Shown: positions 1 to 11,072 of the stretch, in pieces
How positions within the stretch are numbered: position 1 is the stretch's first letter
Layout of the letters: the number at the start of each line of letters is the position of its first letter
Assembly: GCA_900893395.1 (NCBI GenBank)
Contig: CAAHFI012060695.1
Span: forward strand, 1-33,331
Origin: Euglena gracilis
Taxonomy: Eukaryota > Euglenozoa > Euglenophyceae > Euglenales > Euglenaceae
Direction of reading: 5' to 3'
DNA: 33,331 nucleotides
Program-made: the position numbers and the translations under genes
Notes under the pieces: generated by a model
The model's input: the letters and a program-made list of their open reading frames with translations, nothing else
Told to the model about the DNA's origin: nothing
Databases searched by the model: none

Positions 1-3000
1 GATTCTTTCAAAATTTGCAAGTTATGACATCCGCATGTTTTTCACACCGTAGGCACTAATCCGGCCGGCACACTGGAATACTATCCCTGGGAACATAATG
101 GGAACCCCAATCGGTTTCCAGTTTGAGCCCATATGACCCTATACCTTGGGCCCAGGTGGGCTGACCTAGTGGTACTCACATTTGGGGTCCCAGAGCACCC
201 ATCCAGATTCTTTCAAAATTTGCAAGTTATATGACATCCGCATGTTTTTCACACCCGTAGGCACTAATCCGGCCGGCACACTGGAATACCTATCCCTGGG
301 AACATAATGGGAACCCCCAATCGGTTTCCAGTTTGAGCCCATATGACCCATACCTTGGGCCAGGTGGGCTGACCTAGTGGTACTCACATTTGGGGTCCCA
401 GAGCACCCATCCAGATTCTTTCAAAATTTGCAAGTTATATGACATCCGCATGTTTTTCACACCCGTAGGCACTAATCCGGCCGGCACACTGGAATACTAT
501 CCCTGGGAACATAATGGGAACCCCCAATCGGTTTCCAGTTTGAGGCCCATATGACCCTATACCTTGGGCCCAGGTGGGCTGACCTAGTGGTACTCACATT
601 TGGGGTCCCAGAGCACCCATCCAGATTCTTTCAAAATTTGCAAGTTATATGACATCCGCATGTTTTTCACACCCGTAGGCACTAATCCGGCCGGCACACT
701 GGAATACCTATCCCTGGGAACATAATGGGAACCCCAATCGGTTTCCAGTTTGAGCCCATATGACCCTATACCTTGGGCCCAGGTGGGCTGACCTAGTGGT
801 ACTCACATTTGGGGTCCCAGAGCACCCATCCAGATTCTTTCAAAATTTGCAAGTTATATGACATCCGCATGTTTTTCACACCCGTAGGCACTAATCCGGC
901 CGGCACACTGGAATACCTATCCCTGGGAACATAATGGGAACCCCCAATCGGTTTCCAGTTTGAGGCCCATATGACCCTATACCTTGGGCCCAGGTGGGCT
1001 GACCTAGTGGTACTCACATTTGGGTCCCAGAGCACCCATCCAGATTCTTTCAAAATTTGCAAGTTATATGACATCCGCATGTTTTTCACACCCGTAGGCA
1101 CTAATCCGGCCGGCACACTGGAATACCTATCCCTGGGAACATAATGGGAACCCCAATCGGTTTCCAGTTTGAGGCCCATATGACCCTATACCTTGGGCCC
1201 AGGTGGGCTGACCTAGTGGTACTCACATTTGGGGTCCCAGAGCACCCATCCAGATTCTTTCAAAATTTGCAAGTTATATGACATCCGCATGTTTTTCACA
1301 CCCGTAGGCACTAATCCGGCCGGCACACTGGAATACCTATCCCTGGGAACATAATGGGAACCCCCAATCGGTTTCCAGTTTGAGCCCATATGACCCTATA
1401 CCTTGGGCCCAGGTGGGCTGACCTAGTGGTACTCACATTTGGGGTCCCAGAGCACCCATCCAGATTCTTTCAAAATTTGCAAGTTATGACATCCGCATGT
1501 TTTTCACACCCGTAGGCACTAATCCGGCCGGCACACTGGAATATCCTATCCTGGGAACATAATGGGAACCCCCAATCGGTTTCCAGTTTGAGGCCCATAT
1601 GACCCTATACCTTGGGCCCAGGTGGGCTGACCTAGTGGTACTCACATTTGGGGTCCCAGAGCACCCATCCAGATTCTTTCAAAATTTGCAAGTTATATGA
1701 CATCCGCATGTTTTTCACACCCGTAGGCACTAATCCGGCCGGCACACTGGAATACCTATCCCTGGGAACATAATGGGAACCCCCAATCGGTTTCCAGTTT
1801 GAGCCCATATGACCCTATACCTTGGGCCCAGGTGGGCTGACCTAGTGGTACTCACATTTGGGGTCCCAGAGCACCCATCCAGATTCTTTCAAAATTTGCA
1901 AGTTATATGACATCCGCATGTTTTTCACACCCGTAGGCACTAATCCGGCCGGCACACTGGAATACCTATCCCTGGGAACATAATGGGAACCCCCAATCGG
2001 TTTCCAGTTTGAGCCCATATGACCCTTACCTTGGGCCCAGGTGGGCTGACCTAGTGGTACTCACATTTGGGGTCCCAGAGCACCCATCCAGATTCTTTCA
2101 AAATTTGCAAGTTATATGACATCCGCATGTTTTTCACACCCGTAGGCACTAATCCGGCCGGCACACTGGAATACCTATCCCTGGGAACATAATGGGAACC
2201 CCCAATCGGTTTCCAGTTTGAGCCCATATGACCCTATACCTTGGGCCCAGGTGGGCTGACCTAGTGGTACTCACATTTGGGGTCCCAGAGCACCCATCCA
2301 GATTCTTTCAAAATTTGCAAGTTATATGACATCCGCATGTTTTTCACACCCGTAGGCACTAATCCGGCCGGCACACTGGAATACCTATCCCTGGGAACAT
2401 AATGGGAACCCCCAATCGGTTTCCAGTTTGAGGCCCATATGACCCTATACCTTGGGCCCAGGTGGGCTGACCTAGTGGTACTCACATTTGGGGTCCCAGA
2501 GCACCCATCCAGATTCTTTCAAAATTTGCAAGTTATATGACATCCGCATGTTTTTCACACCCGTAGGCACTAATCCGGCCGGCACACTGGAATACCTATC
2601 CCTGGGAACATAATGGGAACCCCAATCGGTTTCCAGTTTGAGGCCCATATGACCCTATACCTTGGGCCCAGGTGGGCTGACCTAGTGGTACTCACATTTG
2701 GGGTCCCAGAGCACCCATCCAGATTCTTTCAAAATTTGCAAGTTATATGACATCCGCATGTTTTTCACACCCGTAGGCACTAATCCGGCCGGCACACTGG
2801 AATACCTATCCCTGGGAACATAATGGGAACCCCCAATCGGTTTCCAGTTTGAGCCCATATGACCCTATTTGGGCCCAGGTGGGCTGACCTAGTGGTACTC
2901 ACATTTGGGGTCCCAGAGCACCCATCCAGATTCTTTCAAAATTTGCAAGTTATATGACATCCGCATGTTTTTCACACCCGTAGGCACTAATCCGGCCGGC

Positions 3001-3763
3001 ACACTGGAATACCTATCCCTGGGAACATAATGGGAACCCCCAATCGGTTTCCAGTTTGAGCCCATATGACCCTCCTTGGGCCCAGGTGGGCTGACCTAGT
3101 GGTACTCACATTTGGGGTCCCAGAGCACCCATCCAGATTCTTTCAAAATTTGCAAGTTATATGACATCCGCATGTTTTTCACACCCGTAGGCACTAATCC
3201 GGCCGGCACACTGGAATACTATCCCTGGGAACATAATGGGAACCCCCAATCGGTTTCCAGTTTGAGGCCCATATGACCCTATACCTTGGGCCCAGGTGGG
3301 CTGACCTAGTGGTACTCACATTTGGGGTCCCAGAGCACCCATCCAGATTCTTTCAAAATTTGCAAGTTATATGACATCCGCATGTTTTTCACACCCGTAG
3401 GCACTAATCCGGCCGGCACACTGGAATACTATCCCTGGGAACATAATGGGAACCCCAATCGGTTTCCAGTTTGAGCCCATATGACCCTATTCCTTGGGCC
3501 CAGGTGGGCTGACCTAGTGGTACTCACATTTGGGGTCCCAGAGCACCCATCCAGATTCTTTCAAAATTTGCAAGTTATATGACATCCGCATGTTTTTCAC
3601 ACCCGTAGGCACTAATCCGGCCGGCACACTGGAATACTATCCCTGGGAACATAATGGGAACCCCCAATCGGTTTCCAGTTTGAGGCCCATATGACCCTAT
3701 ACCTTGGGCCCAGGTGGGCTGACCTAGTGGTACTCACATTTGGGGTCCCAGAGCACCCATCCA
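1..3763. repeat. Left subarray: standard monomers with scattered indels (copies 1-18)
   Basis: Eighteen units of 205-211 bp. Differences from the reference are nearly all one- to four-base indels. They include GTTATGAC in place of GTTATATGAC (copies 1 and 8), AACCCCAA in place of AACCCCCAA (copies 1, 4, 6, 13 and 17), GAATACTATCC in place of GAATACCTATCC (copies 1, 3, 16, 17 and 18), and GAG/GAGG alternation. Several losses occur around unit positions 143-157 (near 348, 2025, 2867 and 3071). One substitution state, CTATTCC, appears in copy 17 near 3490 and foreshadows the variant region to the right. No gene is visible. Confidence 0.93.
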
Positions 3764-4139
3764 GATTCTTTCAAAATTTGCAAGGTATATGACATCCGCA
3801 TGTTTTTCACACCCGTAGGCACTAATCCGGCCGGCACACTGGAATACTATCCCTGGGAACATAATGGGAACCCCCAATCGGTTTCCAGTTTGAGGCCCAT
3901 ATGACCCTGTTCCTTGGGCCCAGGTGGGCTGGCCTAGTGGTACTGACATTTGGGGTCCCAGAGCACCCATCCAGATTCTTTCAAAATTTGCAAGTATATG
4001 ACATCCGCATGTTTTTCACACCCGTAGGCACTAATCCGGCCGGCACACTGGAATATCTATCCCTGGGAACATAATGGGAACCCCCAATCGGTTTCCAGTT
4101 TGAGGCCCATATGACCCTGTTCCTTGGGCCCAGGTGGGC

Positions 4140-4150
4140 TGGCCTAGTGG
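4140..4150 (+). promoter_or_regulatory. Perfect match to a Pol III A-box consensus (variant copies)
   Basis: TGGCCTAGTGG here fits TGGCNNAGTGG, the intragenic A box of tRNA genes and tRNA-derived SINEs. The same perfect match occurs at 3930-3940, 4350-4360, 4561-4571 and 4981-4991. Standard units have TGACCTAGTGG, one base off. A T5 run lies about 82 bases downstream (4222-4226), where a tRNA-sized unit would end. No good B box sits at the usual 30-odd bases downstream. The nearest B-box-like sequence, GTTTGAGGCC (unit 126-135), is on the wrong side or about 158 bases away. This is a motif match only. Confidence 0.3.
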
Positions 4151-4393
4151 TACTGACATTTGGGGTCCCAGAGCACCCATCCAGATTCTTTCAAAATTTG
4201 CAAGTATATGACATCCGCATGTTTTTCACACCCGTAGGCACTAATCCGGCCGGCACACTGGAATATCTATCCCTGGGAACATAATGGGAACCCCCAATCG
4301 GTTTCCAGTTTGAGGCCCATATGACCCTGTTCCTTGGGCCCAGGTGGGCTGGCCTAGTGGTACTGACATTTGGGGTCCCAGAGCACCCATCCA

Positions 4394-5233
4394 GATTCTT
4401 TCAAAATTTGCAAGGTATATGACATCCGCATGTTTTTCACACCCGTAGGCACTAATCCGGCCGGCACACTGGAATATCTATCCCTGGGAACATAATGGGA
4501 ACCCCCAATCGGTTTCCAGTTTGAGGCCCATATGACCCTGTTCCTTGGGCCCAGGTGGGCTGGCCTAGTGGTACTCACATTTGGGGTCCCAGAGCACCCA
4601 TCCAGATTCTTTCAAAATTTGCAAGTATATGACATCCGCATGTTTTTCACACCCGTAGGCACTAATCCGGCCGGCACACTGGAATACTATCCCTGGGAAC
4701 ATAATGGGAACCCCCAATCGGTTTCCAGTTTGAGGCCCATATGACCCTATTCCTTGGGCCCAGGTGGGCTGACCTAGTGGTACTCACATTTGGGGTCCCA
4801 GAGCACCCATCCAGATTCTTTCAAAATTTGCAAGTTATATGACATCCGCATGTTTTTCACACCCGTAGGCACTAATCCGGCCGGCACACTGGAATATCTA
4901 TCCCTGGGAACATAATGGGAACCCCCAATCGGTTTCCAGTTTGAGGCCCATATGACCCTGTTCCTTGGGCCCAGGTGGGCTGGCCTAGTGGTACTGACAT
5001 TTGGGGTCCCAGAGCACCCATCCAGATTCTTTCAAAATTTGCAAGTATATGACATCCGCATGTTTTTCACACCCGTAGGCACTAATCCGGCCGGCACACT
5101 GGAATACTATCCCTGGGAACATAATGGGAACCCCCAATCGGTTTCCAGTTTGAGGCCCATATGACCCTATTCCTTGGGCCCAGGTGGGCTGACCTAGTGG
5201 TACTCACATTTGGGGTCCCAGAGCACCCATCCA
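4394..5233. repeat. Two tandem ~420-bp dimers (211 + 209 bp)
   Basis: Copies 22+23 (4394-4813) and 24+25 (4814-5233) each pair a 211-bp CTGTTCC/GGCC unit with a 209-bp CTATTCC/GACC unit, giving two consecutive 420-bp blocks. The two 209-bp members appear identical to each other. The two 211-bp members differ only by GCAAGGTATATG versus GCAAGTTATATG and TACTCACAT versus TACTGACAT. This is a small higher-order repeat: the duplicated unit is a dimer. Two repeats is the minimum evidence for such structure, and further 211/209 pairing to the right is less regular. Confidence 0.75.
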
Positions 5234-7542
5234 GATTCTTTCAAAATTTGCAAGTATATGACATCCGCATGTTTTTCACACCCGTAGGCACTAATCCGGC
5301 CGGCACACTGGAATACCTATCCCTGGGAACATAATGGGAACCCCCAATCGGTTTCCAGTTTGAGGCCCATATGACCCTATACCTTGGGCCCAGGTGGGCT
5401 GACCTAGTGGTACTCACATTTGGGGTCCCAGAGCACCCATCCAGATTCTTTCAAAATTTGCAAGTTATATGACATCCGCATGTTTTTCACACCCGTAGGC
5501 ACTAATCCGGCCGGCACACTGGAATACCTATCCCTGGGAACATAATGGGAACCCCCAATCGGTTTCCAGTTTGAGGCCCATATGACCCTATACCTTGGGC
5601 CCAGGTGGGCTGACCTAGTGGTACTGACATTTGGGGTCCCAGAGCACCCATCCAGATTCTTTCAAAATTTGCAAGTATATGACATCCGCATGTTTTTCAC
5701 ACCCGTAGGCACTAATCCGGCCGGCACACTGGAATACTATCCCTGGGAACATAATGGGAACCCCCAATCGGTTTCCAGTTTGAGGCCCATATGACCCTGT
5801 TCCTTGGGCCCAGGTGGGCTGACCTAGTGGTACTCACATTTGGGGTCCCAGAGCACCCATCCAGATTCTTTCAAAATTTGCAAGTTATATGACATCCGCA
5901 TGTTTTTCACACCCGTAGGCACTAATCCGGCCGGCACACTGGAATACCTATCCCTGGGAACATAATGGGAACCCCCAATCGGTTTCCAGTTTGAGGCCCA
6001 TATGACCCTATTCCTTGGGCCCAGGTGGGCTGACCTAGTGGTACTCACATTTGGGGTCCCAGAGCACCCATCCAGATTCTTTCAAAATTTGCAAGTTATA
6101 TGACATCCGCATGTTTTTCACACCCGTAGGCACTAATCCGGCCGGCACACTGGAATACTATCCCTGGGAACATAATGGGAACCCCCAATCGGTTTCCAGT
6201 TTGAGGCCCATATGACCCTGTTCCTTGGGCCCAGGTGGGCTGACCTAGTGGTACTCACATTTGGGGTCCCAGAGCACCCATCCAGATTCTTTCAAAATTT
6301 GCAAGTATATGACATCCGCATGTTTTTCACACCCGTAGGCACTAATCCGGCCGGCACACTGGAATACTATCCCTGGGAACATAATGGGAACCCCCAATCG
6401 GTTTCCAGTTTGAGGCCCATATGACCCTATTCCTTGGGCCCAGGTGGGCTGACCTAGTGGTACTCACATTTGGGGTCCCAGAGCACCCATCCAGATTCTT
6501 TCAAAATTTGCAAGTTATATGACATCCGCATGTTTTTCACACCCGTAGGCACTAATCCGGCCGGCACACTGGAATACCTATCCCTGGGAACATAATGGGA
6601 ACCCCCAATCGGTTTCCAGTTTGAGGCCCATATGACCCTATTCCTTGGGCCCAGGTGGGCTGACCTAGTGGTACTCACATTTGGGGTCCCAGAGCACCCA
6701 TCCAGATTCTTTCAAAATTTGCAAGTTATATGACATCCGCATGTTTTTCACACCCGTAGGCACTAATCCGGCCGGCACACTGGAATACCTATCCCTGGGA
6801 ACATAATGGGAACCCCCAATCGGTTTCCAGTTTGAGGCCCATATGACCCTATACCTTGGGCCCAGGTGGGCTGACCTAGTGGTACTCACATTTGGGGTCC
6901 CAGAGCACCCATCCAGATTCTTTCAAAATTTGCAAGTTATATGACATCCGCATGTTTTTCACACCCGTAGGCACTAATCCGGCCGGCACACTGGAATACC
7001 TATCCCTGGGAACATAATGGGAACCCCCAATCGGTTTCCAGTTTGAGGCCCATATGACCCTGTTCCTTGGGCCCAGGTGGGCTGACCTAGTGGTACTCAC
7101 ATTTGGGGTCCCAGAGCACCCATCCAGATTCTTTCAAAATTTGCAAGTATATGACATCCGCATGTTTTTCACACCCGTAGGCACTAATCCGGCCGGCACA
7201 CTGGAATACTATCCCTGGGAACATAATGGGAACCCCCAATCGGTTTCCAGTTTGAGGCCCATATGACCCTATTTTGGGCCCAGGTGGGCTGACCTAGTGG
7301 TACTCACATTTGGGGTCCCAGAGCACCCATCCAGATTCTTTCAAAATTTGCAAGTATATGACATCCGCATGTTTTTCACACCCGTAGGCACTAATCCGGC
7401 CGGCACACTGGAATACTATCCCTGGGAACATAATGGGAACCCCCAATCGGTTTCCAGTTTGAGGCCCATATGACCCTATTCCTTGGGCCCAGGTGGGCTG
7501 ACCTAGTGGTACTCACATTTGGGGTCCCAGAGCACCCATCCA
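5234..7542. repeat. Mosaic transition subarray (copies 26-36)
   Basis: Eleven units carry variant and standard states in shuffled combinations. Copy 27 has standard CTATACC with variant TACTGACAT. Copies 28, 30 and 34 have CTGTTCC with standard CTGACCTAG. Copies 29, 31, 32 and 36 have CTATTCC. Copies 26, 27 and 33 have CTATACC. Unit lengths repeatedly pair 211 with 209 (27/28, and 31/32 in reverse order). Copy 35 lacks a few bases near 7271, giving CTATTTTGGG. The mixing is what gene conversion or unequal exchange between two subfamilies would leave at their border. Confidence 0.88.
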
Positions 7543-10500
7543 GATTCTTTCAAAATTTGCAAGTTATATGACATCCGCATGTTTTTCACACCCGTAGGCA
7601 CTAATCCGGCCGGCACACTGGAATACCTATCCCTGGGAACATAATGGGAACCCCCAATCGGTTTCCAGTTTGAGGCCCATATGACCCTATACCTTGGGCC
7701 CAGGTGGGCTGACCTAGTGGTACTCACATTTGGGGTCCCAGAGCACCCATCCAGATTCTTTCAAAATTTGCAAGTTATATGACATCCGCATGTTTTTCAC
7801 ACCCGTAGGCACTAATCCGGCCGGCACACTGGAATACCTATCCCTGGGAACATAATGGGAACCCCCAATCGGTTTCCAGTTTGAGGCCCATATGACCCTA
7901 TACCTTGGGCCCAGGTGGGCTGACCTAGTGGTACTCACATTTGGGGTCCCAGAGCACCCATCCAGATTCTTTCAAAATTTGCAAGTATATGACATCCGCA
8001 TGTTTTTCACACCCGTAGGCACTAATCCGGCCGGCACACTGGAATACCTATCCCTGGGAACATAATGGGAACCCCCAATCGGTTTCCAGTTTGAGGCCCA
8101 TATGACCCTATACCTTGGGCCCAGGTGGGCTGACCTAGTGGTACTCACATTTGGGGTCCCAGAGCACCCATCCAGATTCTTTCAAAATTTGCAAGTTATA
8201 TGACATCCGCATGTTTTTCACACCCGTAGGCACTAATCCGGCCGGCACACTGGAATACCTATCCCTGGGAACATAATGGGAACCCCCAATCGGTTTCCAG
8301 TTTGAGCCCATATGACCCTATACCTTGGGCCCAGGTGGGCTGACCTAGTGGTACTCACATTTGGGGTCCCAGAGCACCCATCCAGATTCTTTCAAAATTT
8401 GCAAGTTATATGACATCCGCATGTTTTTCACACCCGTAGGCACTAATCCGGCCGGCACACTGGAATACCTATCCCTGGGAACATAATGGGAACCCCCAAT
8501 CGGTTTCCAGTTTGAGGCCCATATGACCCTATACCTTGGGCCCAGGTGGGCTGACCTAGTGGTACTCACATTTGGGGTCCCAGAGCACCCATCCAGATTC
8601 TTTCAAAATTTGCAAGTTATATGACATCCGCATGTTTTTCACACCCGTAGGCACTAATCCGGCCGGCACACTGGAATACCTATCCCTGGGAACATAATGG
8701 GAACCCCCAATCGGTTTCCAGTTTGAGCCCATATGACCCTATACCTTGGGCCCAGGTGGGCTGACCTAGTGGTACTCACATTTGGGGTCCCAGAGCACCC
8801 ATCCAGATTCTTTCAAAATTTGCAAGTTATATGACATCCGCATGTTTTTCACACCCGTAGGCACTAATCCGGCCGGCACACTGGAATACCTATCCCTGGG
8901 AACATAATGGGAACCCCCAATCGGTTTCCAGTTTGAGGCCCATATGACCCTATACCTTGGGCCCAGGTGGGCTGACCTAGTGGTACTCACATTTGGGGTC
9001 CCAGAGCACCCATCCAGATTCTTTCAAAATTTGCAAGTTATATGACATCCGCATGTTTTTCACACCCGTAGGCACTAATCCGGCCGGCACACTGGAATAC
9101 CTATCCCTGGGAACATAATGGGAACCCCCAATCGGTTTCCAGTTTGAGGCCCATATGACCCTATACCTTGGGCCCAGGTGGGCTGACCTAGTGGTACTCA
9201 CATTTGGGGTCCCAGAGCACCCATCCAGATTCTTTCAAAATTTGCAAGTTATATGACATCCGCATGTTTTTCACACCCGTAGGCACTAATCCGGCCGGCA
9301 CACTGGAATACCTATCCCTGGGAACATAATGGGAACCCCCAATCGGTTTCCAGTTTGAGCCCATATGACCCTATACCTTGGGCCCAGGTGGGCTGACCTA
9401 GTGGTACTCACATTTGGGGTCCCAGAGCACCCATCCAGATTCTTTCAAAATTTGCAAGTTATATGACATCCGCATGTTTTTCACACCCGTAGGCACTAAT
9501 CCGGCCGGCACACTGGAATACCTATCCCTGGGAACATAATGGGAACCCCCAATCGGTTTCCAGTTTGAGCCCATATGACCCTATACCTTGGGCCCAGGTG
9601 GGCTGACCTAGTGGTACTCACATTTGGGGTCCCAGAGCACCCATCCAGATTCTTTCAAAATTTGCAAGTTATATGACATCCGCATGTTTTTCACACCCGT
9701 AGGCACTAATCCGGCCGGCACACTGGAATACCTATCCCTGGGAACATAATGGGAACCCCCAATCGGTTTCCAGTTTGAGCCCATATGACCCTATACCTTG
9801 GGCCCAGGTGGGCTGACCTAGTGGTACTCACATTTGGGGTCCCAGAGCACCCATCCAGATTCTTTCAAAATTTGCAAGTTATATGACATCCGCATGTTTT
9901 TCACACCCGTAGGCACTAATCCGGCCGGCACACTGGAATACCTATCCCTGGGAACATAATGGGAACCCCCAATCGGTTTCCAGTTTGAGGCCCATATGAC
10001 CCTATACCTTGGGCCCAGGTGGGCTGACCTAGTGGTACTCACATTTGGGGTCCCAGAGCACCCATCCAGATTCTTTCAAAATTTGCAAGTTATATGACAT
10101 CCGCATGTTTTTCACACCCGTAGGCACTAATCCGGCCGGCACACTGGAATACCTATCCCTGGGAACATAATGGGAACCCCCAATCGGTTTCCAGTTTGAG
10201 GCCCATATGACCCTATACCTTGGGCCCAGGTGGGCTGACCTAGTGGTACTCACATTTGGGGTCCCAGAGCACCCATCCAGATTCTTTCAAAATTTGCAAG
10301 TTATATGACATCCGCATGTTTTTCACACCCGTAGGCACTAATCCGGCCGGCACACTGGAATACCTATCCCTGGGAACATAATGGGAACCCCCAATCGGTT
10401 TCCAGTTTGAGGCCCATATGACCCTATACCTTGGGCCCAGGTGGGCTGACCTAGTGGTACTCACATTTGGGGTCCCAGAGCACCCATCCAGATTCTTTCA

Positions 10501-10973
10501 AAATTTGCAAGTTATATGACATCCGCATGTTTTTCACACCCGTAGGCACTAATCCGGCCGGCACACTGGAATACCTATCCCTGGGAACATAATGGGAACC
10601 CCCAATCGGTTTCCAGTTTGAGCCCATATGACCCTATACCTTGGGCCCAGGTGGGCTGACCTAGTGGTACTCACATTTGGGGTCCCAGAGCACCCATCCA
10701 GATTCTTTCAAAATTTGCAAGTTATATGACATCCGCATGTTTTTCACACCCGTAGGCACTAATCCGGCCGGCACACTGGAATACCTATCCCTGGGAACAT
10801 AATGGGAACCCCCAATCGGTTTCCAGTTTGAGCCCATATGACCCTATACCTTGGGCCCAGGTGGGCTGACCTAGTGGTACTCACATTTGGGGTCCCAGAG
10901 CACCCATCCAGATTCTTTCAAAATTTGCAAGTTATATGACATCCGCATGTTTTTCACACCCGTAGGCACTAAT

Positions 10974-10981
10974 CCGGCCGG
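10974..10981. repeat. CCGGCCGG palindrome (reference copy)
   Basis: This eight-base perfect palindrome at unit 64-71 holds two of the unit's five CpG sites and overlaps EagI and NaeI-type sites. It is present in nearly all units and is lost in the deleted unit at 24560 and altered in several right-end units. Confidence 0.9.
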
Positions 10982-11040
10982 CACACTGGAATACCTATCC
11001 CTGGGAACATAATGGGAACCCCCAATCGGTTTCCAGTTTG
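10982..11040. repeat. Imperfect inverted repeat within the monomer (reference copy)
   Basis: The left arm CACACTGGAA (unit 72-81) and right arm TTCCAGTTTG (unit 121-130) are reverse complements at 9 of 10 positions around a 39-base loop. The loop contains the tandem TGGGAAC pair and a tiny TGGG-AACC-CCCA hairpin (unit 103-114). The structure recurs in essentially every intact unit. It could form a cruciform or RNA hairpin, but nothing here shows that it does. Confidence 0.7.
11022..11029 (+). promoter_or_regulatory. CCAATCGG box, one per monomer (reference copy)
   Basis: CCAATCGG (unit 112-119) matches the core of an NF-Y CCAAT box and is retained in almost every unit despite variation in the preceding C run. 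TA-rich CTATACC lies about 30 bases downstream. Binding or promoter activity is not shown by sequence, and a short motif inside a homogenised repeat is copied passively. Confidence 0.25.
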
Positions 11041-11059
11041 AGGCCCATATGACCCTATA

Positions 11060-11072
11060 CCTTGGGCCCAGG
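11060..11072. repeat. CCTTGGGCCCAGG near-palindrome (reference copy)
   Basis: CCTTGGGCCCAGG (unit 150-162) is a palindrome apart from one extra T, with the ApaI-type GGGCCC at its centre. The bases just upstream and the G and C runs within it are where small deletions most often fall across the array. Confidence 0.85.

Larger units (their letters stand above)
3764..5233. repeat. Variant satellite subfamily block (copies 19-25)
   Basis: Copies 19-22 and 24 share substitutions not seen in the core: CTGTTCC in place of CTATACC, CTGGCCTAG in place of CTGACCTAG, and (except copy 22) TACTGACAT in place of TACTCACAT. GAATATCTATCC replaces GAATACCTATCC in copies 20-22 and 24. Copies 19 and 22 read GCAAGGTATATG, and copies 20 and 21 read GCAAGTATATG. 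Copies 20 and 21 (3974-4183 and 4184-4393) look identical. Copies 23 and 25 are a different 209-bp form (GCAAGTATATG, GAATACTATCC, CTATTCC) interleaved with the variant. Linked substitutions make this a real subfamily rather than noise. Confidence 0.92.

Noticed and set aside
4532-7266. Plus-strand reading frames of 70 codons recurring in the variant and mosaic units
   Set aside because: They appear only where a 209-bp unit or GCAAGTATATG shifts the frame past a stop. The sequence is the same satellite and the frame depends on single-base indels.
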